Of a DNA stretch of 64,000 nt, positions 27,745 through 36,558 are shown one piece after another. The notes under the pieces were generated by a model. That model made no database searches. It worked only from the letters and a program-made list of their open reading frames with translations, and was not told the origin of the DNA. Each line of letters starts with the position of its first letter. Position 1 is the stretch's first letter. The translations under genes and the position numbers were made by a program. Source of the stretch: JAFGXT01 sp963677165 (GTDB lineage Bacteria; Verrucomicrobiota; Lentisphaeria; Victivallales; SZUA-371); contig CAXXSX010000002.1 in the NCBI GenBank assembly GCA_963677165.2, forward strand, positions 3,844,001-3,908,000, written 5' to 3'.

Positions 27745-30057
27745 ATGGCTTATTATATAAAAAGTGTTGAAGGAAATCAGCGACTGTCTACTCAGGATTT
27801 GCTGCAGGAAATTTATTCTGCCATGGCGCAGGGAGAACGTGAGTTTGATATTGACGCCTGTGGACAGCATGATATTGGCGGTCCGCTGTGGAGTGATCAG
27901 GGCGAACTTAAATTTACAGTAAGAAATCCGGGACAGCGTGTTGGTTCCATGGCAATGGTTGGAACGACCGTCGTGGTTGAAGGCTCCGCTTCTGCTGATA
28001 CCGGCTGGCTGAATGCCGGTGGCGAGATTATCGTCAAGGGTGACAGCGGTGATACAACGGCGCATTGTGCCGCTTCCGGTAATGTTTATGTCGGTGGCCG
28101 GGTTGGTACCCGTTCCGGTTCTCTTATGAAGCATGACCCGGCATATGACTCTCCCGAATTCTGGGTGTTGAAAAATACCGGTTCATTCAGTTTTGAATTC
28201 ATGGGTGGTGGTATCGGTGTTGTTTGTGGTGTCGACTGTGATAATTTTGATTCGGTTCTTGGCGATCGTGCCTGCGTTGGTATGGTTGGTGGTACTGTTT
28301 ATTTTCGTGGTAAGGCAAATAATATTTCTACTACTTCCACCAGAATCCTGCCTTTGGATGATGCGGATAAGGAATTTCTGGCAAAAGGTTTGCCTGGTTT
28401 TCTGAAGAAAATCGACCGCGAAGATGTGATGGACGAAGTCATGGACATGGACCAGTGGCAGAAAGTTGCTGCCATTCCTTATGAAGAACGCCAGAAAATG
28501 AAAAGTGTTCGTCGTCCCATGGATGACTTTAGAATGAACGACTGGATTCCTGATGGATTGTTTGGCGATATCGTTAAGGATGACTATGAAGTCGTCGGTA
28601 TGGTTAACCGTGGTGATGGACGCATTCGCGTACCGGAATGGTTGAATGCATTCTTTATGGCTCCATGTGAAGCTGCATGTCATGCCGGTATTCCGTCGCA
28701 GACCCGTTTTAATCTGTTGCGTGAAGGCAGAACCGAAGAGGCCTACAAACTTATTCTGGAATATACTCCGTTCCCTGGAGCGGTATGCGGTTCTGTATGT
28801 CCTAACCTCTGTATGGAGGCATGTACTCGTTGTGTGGTTGATGCTGCGGCAAATATCAAGGGACTGGGCCGCCAGTCTGCTTTTGTTAAAGTTGATATGC
28901 CGAAGATTTCAACCGACAAAAAGATTGCCGTAATTGGTGCCGGAGTCGGTGGATTGACGACTGCATGGCTGCTGCGTTTGCGCGGATGCGATGTGACTGT
29001 ATTTGATAAGGACGATAATATTGGCGGTAAGCTCGCTAACGCGGTTTCCCGTGAACGTCTTGATGGTGATGTGTTAAAGGCTGAAGTTGAACGTCTGATG
29101 AATTCCGGTATCAACTTTACTTTGAATACTTATGTTGATAAAGATAAGCTGGCTAAAATTCGTAAAGAGTACGATTACGTTGTTCTTGCGATTGGCGCGT
29201 ACAGCCCTAAATTGCCGCCGTGGGAAGGAAAAGAAAAGATTTCTTTCTATCTGGACTTCCTGAAGCAGGTAAATGCTGGTAAACGTCCTGAGGTTGGTAA
29301 GAAAGTTGTGGTGATCGGCTGCGGTAATTCCGGGATGGATGTGACTTTCGGTGCTTATGCCTGCGGAGCCGAACAGGTTACCGCTATTGATATTCAGGAG
29401 CCTGCTGCATTCCAGAATGAGATCTACCATGCCGAACAGCTTGGCGCTAAGCTTATGTGGCCGGCATTTACAGATAAGATTACGGATGAGGGCGTTGTTC
29501 TTAAAGATGGAACATTGCTTGAAGCTGATACGGTATTCTGCTGTATTGGTGAAGCTCCTGTTTTGAAAGACATTCTGCCGGATGCTGAAGTTGAACGCGG
29601 ATATCTCAAGATTGGCGATGACTTTCAGCTTGATGATAATTTCTATGCGATTGGTGATGTGACCAAGCTTGGTCTGTTGGTTGCCGCGATTGGAGCCGGA
29701 CGTGATGTTGCATTGCGGATCGTGGCTGACATTCGCAACGAAGTATTTGCTTCGAAGCCCCGGATTAAGATTCCACATGAACGTCTTTCACTGGGTTACT
29801 TCTCGGCAGTTGATACCACCGATTTTGAAGAAAATCCGAGTGAAGATTTCAATCGTTGTATCAGTTGTGGAACCTGCCGCGACTGTGAAATGTGTCTCCA
29901 GTCCTGCCCGGAACGCGCGATTACCCGTGTGGTTGATGAAAAAACCGGTACTTTCGAGTACGTTTCCGACCCCGATCTTTGTATCGGTTGTGGAATCTGT
30001 GCCGGAGTTTGCCCGTGCGGAATCTGGACCATGAGGGATGATCCTACCAAGGAATAA
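27745..30057 (+). CDS. Glutamate synthase GXGXG domain fused to GltD-type reductase
   Basis: A 770-residue fusion. Residues about 1-195 are a GXGXG beta-helix (the C-terminal domain of GltB), with 'DACGQHDIGGPLWSDQGE', then 'TVVVEGSASADTGWLNAGG' and 'GMVGGTVYFRGKANN'. From about 300 it becomes a GltD-like reductase with 'APCEAACHAGIPSQTRFNLL' and the paired cluster motif 'CGSVCPNLCMEAC'. An FAD Rossmann motif 'IAVIGAGVGGLTTAWLLRL' lies near 394 and an NAD(P)H motif 'VVVIGCGNSGMDVTFGAYA' near 520. A 2[4Fe-4S] ferredoxin tail has 'CISCGTCRDCEMCLQSCP' and 'CIGCGICAGVCPCG'. It should feed electrons to the FMN subunit. The ATG at 27745 has AAAGGAGTATGACAAG before it. The combination in one polypeptide is unusual. 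Confidence 0.88.
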   Translation: MAYYIKSVEGNQRLSTQDLLQEIYSAMAQGEREFDIDACGQHDIGGPLWSDQGELKFTVRNPGQRVGSMAMVGTTVVVEGSASADTGWLNAGGEIIVKGDSGDTTAHCAASGNVYVGGRVGTRSGSLMKHDPAYDSPEFWVLKNTGSFSFEFMGGGIGVVCGVDCDNFDSVLGDRACVGMVGGTVYFRGKANNISTTSTRILPLDDADKEFLAKGLPGFLKKIDREDVMDEVMDMDQWQKVAAIPYEERQKMKSVRRPMDDFRMNDWIPDGLFGDIVKDDYEVVGMVNRGDGRIRVPEWLNAFFMAPCEAACHAGIPSQTRFNLLREGRTEEAYKLILEYTPFPGAVCGSVCPNLCMEACTRCVVDAAANIKGLGRQSAFVKVDMPKISTDKKIAVIGAGVGGLTTAWLLRLRGCDVTVFDKDDNIGGKLANAVSRERLDGDVLKAEVERLMNSGINFTLNTYVDKDKLAKIRKEYDYVVLAIGAYSPKLPPWEGKEKISFYLDFLKQVNAGKRPEVGKKVVVIGCGNSGMDVTFGAYACGAEQVTAIDIQEPAAFQNEIYHAEQLGAKLMWPAFTDKITDEGVVLKDGTLLEADTVFCCIGEAPVLKDILPDAEVERGYLKIGDDFQLDDNFYAIGDVTKLGLLVAAIGAGRDVALRIVADIRNEVFASKPRIKIPHERLSLGYFSAVDTTDFEENPSEDFNRCISCGTCRDCEMCLQSCPERAITRVVDEKTGTFEYVSDPDLCIGCGICAGVCPCGIWTMRDDPTKE

Positions 30058-30080
30058 ATCCTTTTTGTAATGATAATAAG

Positions 30081-30122
30081 AAAAGTCTGTTTTATCGATT
30101 AGATAAAACAGACTTTTTTTTA
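30081..30122 (+). terminator. Bidirectional terminator after the glutamate synthase operon
   Basis: AAAAGTCTGTTTTATC (30081-30096) pairs perfectly with GATAAAACAGACTTTT (30102-30117), 16 base pairs with a five-base loop, followed by T to 30122. It also has an A-run on the other side, and the next gene converges, so it can serve both strands. Confidence 0.92.
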
Positions 30123-30144
30123 CTGCAACAGGAGGATTTTTTTT

Positions 30145-30543
30145 TCAATAATTCGTTATATAACCGGCATAGGCCATATCTGTTTGCAGGATGTGATCGT
30201 TGAATAAATCCTTTAGTTCAATAATTATAGAATTGCCGGTTTTGTGATCGGTTTGAGGAATCGTTTCACTGATTTGTTTCAGCTTTTGAATTAGTTCTGA
30301 ATGTTTTAGTCGATGGTTTTCTGAATGGGGATAAGCAGATGAATTAAATATGTTTTCCTCATGATGGAAATGATCTATTGTTGATTCAGTTAATTCATCA
30401 ATTAAATCTTTGGCGGTTGCTTGTTGGGAGTTGGTTGCCAGGGAGTTGGCAATTTTGTTTACTAAACTGATTAATTGTTTGTGCTCTGCATCAAGATTGA
30501 CATTGCCAACGGACATAGACTCTTTCCATTCGATGATGTTCAT
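30145..30543 (-). CDS. Bacteriohemerythrin
   Basis: A 132-residue single-domain hemerythrin. The di-iron ligands line up well: H21, H58 and E62 (HxxxE in DHFHHEENI), H77 and H81 (HxxxH), H117 and D122 (HxxxxD). The four-helix bundle binds O2 reversibly; in microaerobic and anaerobic bacteria such proteins carry oxygen to enzymes or scavenge it. The ATG at 30543 is preceded by CAGGAACTGAATC. It sits alone, converging on the glutamate synthase operon, whose iron-sulfur clusters are oxygen-sensitive. A functional link is only suggested by proximity. Confidence 0.93.
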   Translation of the reverse strand: MNIIEWKESMSVGNVNLDAEHKQLISLVNKIANSLATNSQQATAKDLIDELTESTIDHFHHEENIFNSSAYPHSENHRLKHSELIQKLKQISETIPQTDHKTGNSIIIELKDLFNDHILQTDMAYAGYITNY

Positions 30544-30774
30544 GATTCAGTTCCTGCCTTTTGTAATAAATTTAGGTACTTCAACTTCATGATACGTCAA
30601 CTGCTTACTAATTAAAATTTTACATGATGGAATAAAGTTTCGCAAGTCTTTTGTTAAGAAAAGTTTTTTCTTCTGTTGATATATGAGTTTGCGAGTCAAT
30701 ATTAAAAAGATTGACAACAAGAAAAAGCACAATGTTTTTTCTTGGCAATAATTATGATTGCAGGGAGAATAATC

Positions 30775-31803
30775 ATGTTGTTCCAGAATGTCGAGCTCCA
30801 TAATGTTGGCGGGCTCGAAGAAGTGCCGGGATTAGGTCCGAATGGTTTTATGAGAATTCCGGCTGATGTGCGCTACCAGCTAAATGATAGAGCGCGTTTT
30901 GTTGGTATGGATTCCGTTGGTTGTGAGATTCGGTTTGTTACTGACTGTCGTAATCCAGACATAACTTTTTCTTTTTCCAAACCGGAATTTACTCCCAAGG
31001 CGGAAGTTCGGATTTTTCGGGGCAATTTCCAGACAATGGTGGTTGAGGTTGAGCCCGGTAAAGTTCATACGATTCGTTTGGATGAACCGGTGTCGTTTGG
31101 GAATGTCGATCGGGAGAAAATTGATCGTTGCGGTTTTGCGTCAAATGTCTGGCGTGTCTGTATGAATCGTGGAGGCTCTGCGGTGCTGCATGGAATCAAT
31201 ACATTCGGACATGATATTCGTCCTCCTAAACCGGAAGAAAAACCGAAACTGAACTGGCTCGCTTATGGATCATCTATTACCAACTCTTCTCTTGACGGCT
31301 ATCCTCATTTTGCAGCAAGATTACTGAAAGTTGATGTGCAGAATAAAGGTATGAGTGGTTCTTGCCAGTGTGAACACATCATCGCTGACTGGATGGCGGA
31401 AAGCTGCGAATGGGACTTTATTACTTGCGAAATGGGCATTAATATGCGTGACTGGTTCACTCCGGAAGAGTTTGCTGAACGAGTTAAATATATGCTGAAT
31501 ACTTTAGTTAAGCGTCATCCGGATAAACCGGTGGTTGCCATTAATCTTTTCCCGAATCATCTGACGGATGGCTGGACCATTAAGCCGGAAGCGCTTGGTG
31601 CGGTGAATGAGATTGCATATAATTCAATTGTACGTGATGTTGTGAAAGAGATAGGAACCAGTAATCTCCATATGATTGAAGGCAGCGATATTCTGACTGA
31701 ATTTACCGGCCTGTCCGGCGATCTGCTTCATCCGTGTCCTTTTGGGCATGCTGTAATGGGAACTAACCTGGCCAATAAATTACGGCCGATTCTGAATATT
31801 TGA
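30775..31803 (+). CDS. SGNH/GDSL hydrolase with N-terminal beta domain
   Basis: A 342-residue protein. The first about 155 residues form a beta-rich domain, and the rest is an SGNH hydrolase: block I 'WLAYGSSITNSS' (Ser167 likely nucleophile), the block II-like Gly in 'VQNKGMSGSC', 'FITCEMGINM' in place of the usual GxND, and the catalytic pair in 'SGDLLHPCPFGH'. It resembles SsfX3/CE2-like esterases, which deacylate sugars or small molecules. No signal peptide is seen, so it is probably cytosolic. ATG 30775 has AGGGAG eight bases upstream and is preferred over the in-frame TTG at 30742. It is monocistronic, with a terminator after it. Confidence 0.82.
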   Translation: MLFQNVELHNVGGLEEVPGLGPNGFMRIPADVRYQLNDRARFVGMDSVGCEIRFVTDCRNPDITFSFSKPEFTPKAEVRIFRGNFQTMVVEVEPGKVHTIRLDEPVSFGNVDREKIDRCGFASNVWRVCMNRGGSAVLHGINTFGHDIRPPKPEEKPKLNWLAYGSSITNSSLDGYPHFAARLLKVDVQNKGMSGSCQCEHIIADWMAESCEWDFITCEMGINMRDWFTPEEFAERVKYMLNTLVKRHPDKPVVAINLFPNHLTDGWTIKPEALGAVNEIAYNSIVRDVVKEIGTSNLHMIEGSDILTEFTGLSGDLLHPCPFGHAVMGTNLANKLRPILNI

Positions 31804-31817
31804 AGATAAAATAAAAA

Positions 31818-31861
31818 ATCCCTCCTGGACTGAATGTAATTCAGGAGGGATGAACTTTTTG
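31818..31861 (+). terminator. Intrinsic terminator after the SGNH hydrolase gene
   Basis: ATCCCTCCTG (31818-31827) pairs perfectly with CAGGAGGGAT (31842-31851), with a further CTGAAT/ATTCAG pairing possible inside the loop, then GAACTTTTTG. An A-run on the left arm allows function on the minus strand too. Confidence 0.78.
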
Positions 31862-31872
31862 TAATGAATGAA

Positions 31873-32154
31873 TTACCGTTTTTTTACGGGAATGTATTCC
31901 GGTTGCAAGTCTTTTTCGTTTGAGAATAGCAGACGGATAAAATCTACGGTTAATGCATAAATTTTCGACATCATTTTTTGTGTTTTGTATTTCATGATAC
32001 TAACTCCGGATTTTTGCTGCCGAAATCCGATATTATTCACCGTATTCAGCAATTCAACAATCTTCATATAATTATGATAACTTACCATTAGAGAACTGTC
32101 AAGGTAGTGTTTGAGTAAATCTTTGGATAAAGTAATTTGTGAAGTTTCAATCAT
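31873..32154 (-). CDS. Possible small protein, unknown
   Basis: A 93-residue ORF with no recognisable domain; mainly helical, K/S-rich, with a basic C-terminus (YIPVKKR). Its 3' end lies just beyond a hairpin that could also terminate minus-strand transcription, which slightly favours a real gene. Only GGAAC/GGAA lies before the ATG, so translation is doubtful. It is AT-rich like the surrounding gap. I would keep it as a low-confidence hypothetical. Confidence 0.35.
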   Translation of the reverse strand: MIETSQITLSKDLLKHYLDSSLMVSYHNYMKIVELLNTVNNIGFRQQKSGVSIMKYKTQKMMSKIYALTVDFIRLLFSNEKDLQPEYIPVKKR

Positions 32155-32356
32155 TCCAATCGTTCCAGATTTTTGATTTTCTTTGAGGTTGTCCTTGCAT
32201 TGTCAACAGATTTGTGATATCTTTGAAAATAAGAAGGACAGGGGTGCTTTCCAGTTGTTATGTTGTATTTTTATCTCTGTTTTTTTCTTACGGGAAACTA
32301 TTGGCGAATCACATAATCAGGCGTAATGCCATCACTAACATAAAGGCAAACAGGCT

Positions 32357-33295
32357 ATGGAAGAATTTGTCATTCGAACAGAAAATCTTACCAAAGTTTA
32401 TGGACGCCTCTTCTGGAAGAAGAAAGAACCGTCACTGGATTGTTTAAATCTTCAAATCGCTCGCGGAACTGTTTTTGGCTTTCTTGGACCGAACGGAGCC
32501 GGAAAGACGACAACTATTCGCTTGCTGATGGATCTGATCAAACCGACCAGCGGAAAGGCGTGGGTGCTGGGAAAACCGGCCGATGATGTAAAAATAAAAC
32601 AGCGTATTGGATATTTGCCGGACGGACCGGCGTTCAGCTCCTATTTGAAAGCTGGAGAGTTTCTGACTATCTGTGCAAAACTGTTGAAGATACCTTCTGC
32701 TGAGCGAAAAAAGCGTATTGCAGAAGTGCTTGAAATTGTTAAAATGTCTGAGCATGTTAATTCCAAACTGGGTGGTTTTTCCCGTGGTATGATTCAGCGT
32801 ATCGGTATTGCACAGGCCATTTTGAATAAACCGGAACTGCTTATTCTTGACGAACCGCTGGTTGGACTTGATCCGCACGGACGTCAGGAATTAAAAGATA
32901 TCATTAATGAACAGAAAAAACATGGCACAAATGTTTTTTTCTGCAGCCATATTCTTTCCGATGTTGAGAGTATTTGTGATCATGTCGGTATTTTGTCTCG
33001 CGGAAAACTTTTATGCTGTGGAGCTATCGACTCATTGTTGTCAGAAACTGGTTATCGGGTACTGATTAAACCTGGCTTAGATCAGATTATGCAGGAATTG
33101 ATGCCGGAGGCGTCATCAAGTTCAAAATTGTCAAACGATGGTTGGGAACTGGTTTTTAATGAGAATCTTGCCATAAAAGAAAAGATTGATAAGCTTATGA
33201 AAGAGAACCCCGATTCTATCGTGTGTTCTCCATCGCGGGAAAGTCTTGAAGACTTCTTCTTTAGAAAAATAGCCAGTTCTGATAAACGTATTTAA
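32357..33295 (+). CDS. ABC transporter ATP-binding protein
   Basis: A 312-residue ATPase with Walker A 'GPNGAGKTT' (about 44-52), the Q-loop region 'RIGYLPDGPAF', the signature 'GGFSRGMIQR' (a variant of LSGGQ), Walker B 'LLILDEPLVGLD' and the H-loop 'FFCSHILSD'. It also has a C-terminal extension of about 90 residues typical of ABC-2 exporters (CcmA/NatA type). It is the first of eight closely packed genes including two ABC-2 permeases, and should energise export or membrane rearrangement. The signature has F-S-R-G instead of L-S-G-G, seen in ABC-2 gliding-type ATPases. Upstream, AGGCT directly precedes the ATG, so initiation looks weak. Confidence 0.92.
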   Translation: MEEFVIRTENLTKVYGRLFWKKKEPSLDCLNLQIARGTVFGFLGPNGAGKTTTIRLLMDLIKPTSGKAWVLGKPADDVKIKQRIGYLPDGPAFSSYLKAGEFLTICAKLLKIPSAERKKRIAEVLEIVKMSEHVNSKLGGFSRGMIQRIGIAQAILNKPELLILDEPLVGLDPHGRQELKDIINEQKKHGTNVFFCSHILSDVESICDHVGILSRGKLLCCGAIDSLLSETGYRVLIKPGLDQIMQELMPEASSSSKLSNDGWELVFNENLAIKEKIDKLMKENPDSIVCSPSRESLEDFFFRKIASSDKRI

Positions 33296-33335
33296 AAAGT
33301 AGCGGTAAATATATAATTAAACAAGGAGCCCGACT

Positions 33336-34070
33336 ATGAATGAAGTTATGGCGATTGCCGGCAGTACATGGCGTAGAATTCTCAGGATGAAAGTTGTGTA
33401 TTTTCTAATCATTTGCGTATGGATACTGATTGCCAGTGCGGTTAATTACAATATTCTATCGTTAGGTGAAGAAAAGGCCCTGATGATTGACGTATCAATG
33501 GTGTTGAATACTGTAGCAATGGCGCTGGTGGTTATTTCAATGACTTTTGAAATTCCGAAAGAACTTCATGAGGGAGTTGCGGCAACCCTGTTGACTAAAC
33601 CGTTGGGAAGGACTCAGTACCTTATTGGTAAATTCCTCGGAACCGTAATAACTTCGGTTGTGATCGGAATCATTATTACCATTGGTTTCTTTTTGATTTT
33701 CTACGCATTTTTCGGTGAATCTCTGATTATAAGTCTGCTGCAGGCTCATTTGCTGCTGGTTGCCGCATCTATTCCAATGGCGGCTATTGCAACACTGTTT
33801 TCAGTTGTGCTTCCTGAGATGATCACACCGATCATGACGGCTATTGCTCTGTGGTTCTCGTTTTCCACATGGCAGCTTGCCCAGTATAAATTTGCTACTT
33901 TTGTTTATGGTGGAATTCTGCCGGATTTGGAACTGTTCAACTTTAAGTCTGCAGCTATGGTTACTGCCGGCTGGACATATTTTGTTCTGGCAACGATCTG
34001 GGGTATTATATTCAGTGTATTTGCGCTGTCACTCTCCAGCCTGATTTTCAGATTCAAAGATATTAAATAA
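33336..34070 (+). CDS. ABC-2 type permease (first)
   Basis: A 244-residue protein with six hydrophobic segments: YFLIICVWILIASAV, VLNTVAMALVVISMTF, then the ABC-2 hallmark 'GVAATLLTKPLGRTQYLIGK' (a cytoplasmic coupling segment, similar to 'LLS-x-P-I-x-R-x-x-x-x-x-G-K'). 'FLGTVITSVVIGIIITIGFF' and three more helices complete it. This is the layout of ABC-2 exporter permeases such as NatB/GldF. It follows the ATPase gene after 40 bases and has an AAGGAG site. A second permease of the same type is four genes along (35751-36554), so the transporter is probably a heterodimer. Confidence 0.87.
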   Translation: MNEVMAIAGSTWRRILRMKVVYFLIICVWILIASAVNYNILSLGEEKALMIDVSMVLNTVAMALVVISMTFEIPKELHEGVAATLLTKPLGRTQYLIGKFLGTVITSVVIGIIITIGFFLIFYAFFGESLIISLLQAHLLLVAASIPMAAIATLFSVVLPEMITPIMTAIALWFSFSTWQLAQYKFATFVYGGILPDLELFNFKSAAMVTAGWTYFVLATIWGIIFSVFALSLSSLIFRFKDIK

Positions 34071-34088
34071 ACCGGGGAGAACACGATA

Positions 34089-34997
34089 ATGAAGAAATCT
34101 ATAGCCTTACATATTATAGTTATGCTTGTTGCTGTCTTGGTCGGAGGTATGCTGGCAAAGTTTTTGCATGGTAAACAGAATGAAACCATGACTTCTAAAG
34201 AACAGATGTCCAGGTTGCCGATCGGTGGTTTTCACAAGTTTGCTTCTGACATTGAATGGATGTTGTTCATCAACTATATGGGTGGACTCAAATCAATTAA
34301 TGACGACAACAAAGATGAAGTAATTCGTCGCTTGAATAAGATCATTAGTCTTAACCCGAACTTTGAAAAAGCAATTCACATGGGGGCGCTGTCGCTATCT
34401 AATGCTTCTCCAGAGAAAGCGGTTGATATGCTGGCAAAAGCATGTGAAAGCAAAGACCCTTCTCTCAAGTCCAACTGGGGAATTCCATTTCTTGCCGGGT
34501 TTATTCTTGTTCATTATTATAAAGACCCCAAATACTTTGAAGCGGCTGAATTTTTCCGCAAAGCTTTGGAGCGTTCTAACGGAAAGCCGGAAGAATATGT
34601 GGTCAATTGTTATTTAAGGGCACGTGGTAATGCCAAAGGAATCAAGGATTCCAAGCTGGCTATTCTTGATACTCTTGCATACGAGTGGAAGAAAAATAAT
34701 TCTGACGTAATGGAGACTACGATTGTTCCCGAGCTGACGGCTAAACTTATTAAAGCTGCTAAAGTCGCGAAAGAAGCATATCCGGACCGTAAGGAAGTTC
34801 AGGATATTGTTAATCAGGTATCCCAACTGGTTATGGGTGACAAGCATCTTTGTCCAAATTGTCTTTCAAGTTACGGCCCTGGTGATAAATTTTGTAGTAG
34901 TTGTGGAACAAAAGTCAAAGTTTATGGCGTGTGCCCGAAATGTCAGCATGTCCTCAAAGGAAACTACTGTAGTCATTGTGGGTATAAGGCTAAATAA
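34089..34997 (+). CDS. Membrane-anchored TPR-like protein with double zinc ribbon
   Basis: A 302-residue protein. An N-terminal helix (about residues 5-25, ALHIIVMLVAVLVGGML) is followed by alpha-helical repeats resembling TPRs ('IISLNPNFEKAIHMGALSLS', 'EAAEFFRKALERSNGKPEEY'). The C-terminal 50 residues form two consecutive zinc ribbons: C-x2-C ... C-x2-C in 'CPNCLSSYGPGDKFCSSCG', then 'CPKCQHVLKGNYCSHCG'. It lies between the ATPase/permease pair and another anchored repeat protein, with gaps of 18 and 12 bases. Zinc ribbons in such proteins usually face the cytosol and bind proteins, but here the ribbon is on the far side from the TM end and the topology is not determined. No known family name. 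Confidence 0.78.
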   Translation: MKKSIALHIIVMLVAVLVGGMLAKFLHGKQNETMTSKEQMSRLPIGGFHKFASDIEWMLFINYMGGLKSINDDNKDEVIRRLNKIISLNPNFEKAIHMGALSLSNASPEKAVDMLAKACESKDPSLKSNWGIPFLAGFILVHYYKDPKYFEAAEFFRKALERSNGKPEEYVVNCYLRARGNAKGIKDSKLAILDTLAYEWKKNNSDVMETTIVPELTAKLIKAAKVAKEAYPDRKEVQDIVNQVSQLVMGDKHLCPNCLSSYGPGDKFCSSCGTKVKVYGVCPKCQHVLKGNYCSHCGYKAK

Positions 34998-35009
34998 TCG
35001 AAGGCGGTT

Positions 35010-35747
35010 ATGAAACTTCCATTTAAAGGTAAATTATTAGCGATTCTGACGATAGCGTTTATTTGCTATTTTGTTTCTGAGTCGATGTTACGCCAGGGGG
35101 CTGTGTCCAGCATTGATTCCGGGAAAATCAGTATTGATAGTCTTATTTCTGAACTTCCCGGAGCAATTAAGGATGAGGTCAGTTACCGGATTCATTATAT
35201 GCAATTGCAGGAGTCCATTCGGACCGCGAAAACACCTGCCGAAAAAGCCAGTTCCCTGTGTAGTATGGCCATGTTTACGAAAGAAGATGAACAGCGTCTG
35301 ACGCTGTTCGAAGAGGTTTATAAACGGTTTCCGGATATAGCGGAGTCTCTTCAGGCATATTTGTTTTTTCTGCAAAATGAGTCAGCCAAGACGAAAATTT
35401 CGATTGGAGAATTCCAAGACTATTTGAAAAAACTTTCTGTATATGACCAGTTTTATGCGCTTTCGAGTGCCTATGCCAAATTGCGGGAGGCAAATGTCTC
35501 CGACCGCATCCGTTTCCAGCTTCTTGCTCCGCTTTTAAAGAAACCGCCGCAATACCGGGATTATGCTTCCATGTACCGGTTGCTTGCGGATTTGTGTTCA
35601 CGAATGGGACGCGAGAAAGAATATAAACAGGCATTGGAATTTGAAGAAATGTGTCTGGATAAACCGATGATGGAAACGATGTATGCTGAAATGCTGGAAA
35701 AGCAACATCAGCAAAATCAGAAAAAAGAAAAACCGGAGAAAAAATAG
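35010..35747 (+). CDS. Membrane-anchored helical-repeat protein, unknown
   Basis: A 245-residue protein with one N-terminal helix (about residues 9-26, LAILTIAFICYFVSESML) and an otherwise helical domain. Segments such as 'EKASSLCSMAMFTKEDEQRL' and 'YRLLADLCSRMGREKEYKQA' read like degenerate TPRs. The C-terminus is charged (EKQHQQNQKKEKPEKK). I recognise no named family. It is probably the partner of the zinc-ribbon protein before it (12-base gap) and the second permease after it (3-base gap), perhaps as an extracytoplasmic adaptor of the ABC system. AAGGCGG precedes the ATG. Confidence 0.72.
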   Translation: MKLPFKGKLLAILTIAFICYFVSESMLRQGAVSSIDSGKISIDSLISELPGAIKDEVSYRIHYMQLQESIRTAKTPAEKASSLCSMAMFTKEDEQRLTLFEEVYKRFPDIAESLQAYLFFLQNESAKTKISIGEFQDYLKKLSVYDQFYALSSAYAKLREANVSDRIRFQLLAPLLKKPPQYRDYASMYRLLADLCSRMGREKEYKQALEFEEMCLDKPMMETMYAEMLEKQHQQNQKKEKPEKK

Positions 35748-35750
35748 CTC

Positions 35751-36554
35751 ATGTGGGGAATTGCAGAACTGACGCTTAGAAAGGTCAAAGAATCAGCTTT
35801 CATAATCATGTTTATTCTGGCTATTTTTGCCGGATTTTTGCTGACTGACAGCGGTAAACTGATGGATGGTTCGTTTGATGCTTCCGGAATTATCGGACAG
35901 TTAATGGCTAATCGAGAAGGATATCCTATTCTCACCAGTACATTTTCCGCGATAATTTTTACCTTGATCATGGCTTTGTTTACTGGCGCGACAGATATTC
36001 CGCGTGATATTGAGACTCGAATGATCATGCTGCTGATCTCCAAGCCGGTAAAGAAGGGGGAATATCTTGTGGGGAAATTCCTGGGACTTCTGGGTCTTTG
36101 CGCAATTATTTTTACCGCTACTGAACTTACTGTTTTTGTCAATCATTATTTTTCTGCCGGGGAATTTTATCCTGTCGGGTTGATGGCGAAACAGTTTTAT
36201 CTGTTGCTGATATTGATTCCGTTTTTGGCTATGATGGTGATGATTTCGTGTTTTGCCCCTGATATTAGTGCGATGGTAATCGGGGTGATGTATGTATTGT
36301 TTGCGGTTTCCGTGAGTACCATTCCTATTCTGATTGCTTTGATTCATAAAGATGTTGAAAGCAGTTTGCAGTCATATGCTGTTGAGTCAGTATTTTTTAT
36401 TATTTATTATCTTTTCCCGAATTTTATTTATTATTTTCAGACGTTCAGTTCGATTGGTCTTATTCCATTTGCTTTGGTTTTGTATTCACTGTCGATTACA
36501 GTGATTTTTCTTACAATTGGAACAATCAGGCTTAATACACGGGATTTGATCTAA
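35751..36554 (+). CDS. ABC-2 type permease (second)
   Basis: A 267-residue protein starting MWGIAELTLRKVKESAFIIM, with six hydrophobic segments and the coupling segment 'RMIMLLISKPVKKGEYLVGK', the same motif as in the first permease ('LLTKPLGRTQYLIGK'). Both therefore belong to the ABC-2 family but differ in length and detail, so they probably form a heterodimeric channel with two copies of the single ATPase. Its start is three bases after the preceding stop and the next gene is four bases on, so it is certainly in the same transcript. The transported substrate is not predictable. Confidence 0.86.
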   Translation: MWGIAELTLRKVKESAFIIMFILAIFAGFLLTDSGKLMDGSFDASGIIGQLMANREGYPILTSTFSAIIFTLIMALFTGATDIPRDIETRMIMLLISKPVKKGEYLVGKFLGLLGLCAIIFTATELTVFVNHYFSAGEFYPVGLMAKQFYLLLILIPFLAMMVMISCFAPDISAMVIGVMYVLFAVSVSTIPILIALIHKDVESSLQSYAVESVFFIIYYLFPNFIYYFQTFSSIGLIPFALVLYSLSITVIFLTIGTIRLNTRDLI

Positions 36555-36558
36555 TAAT

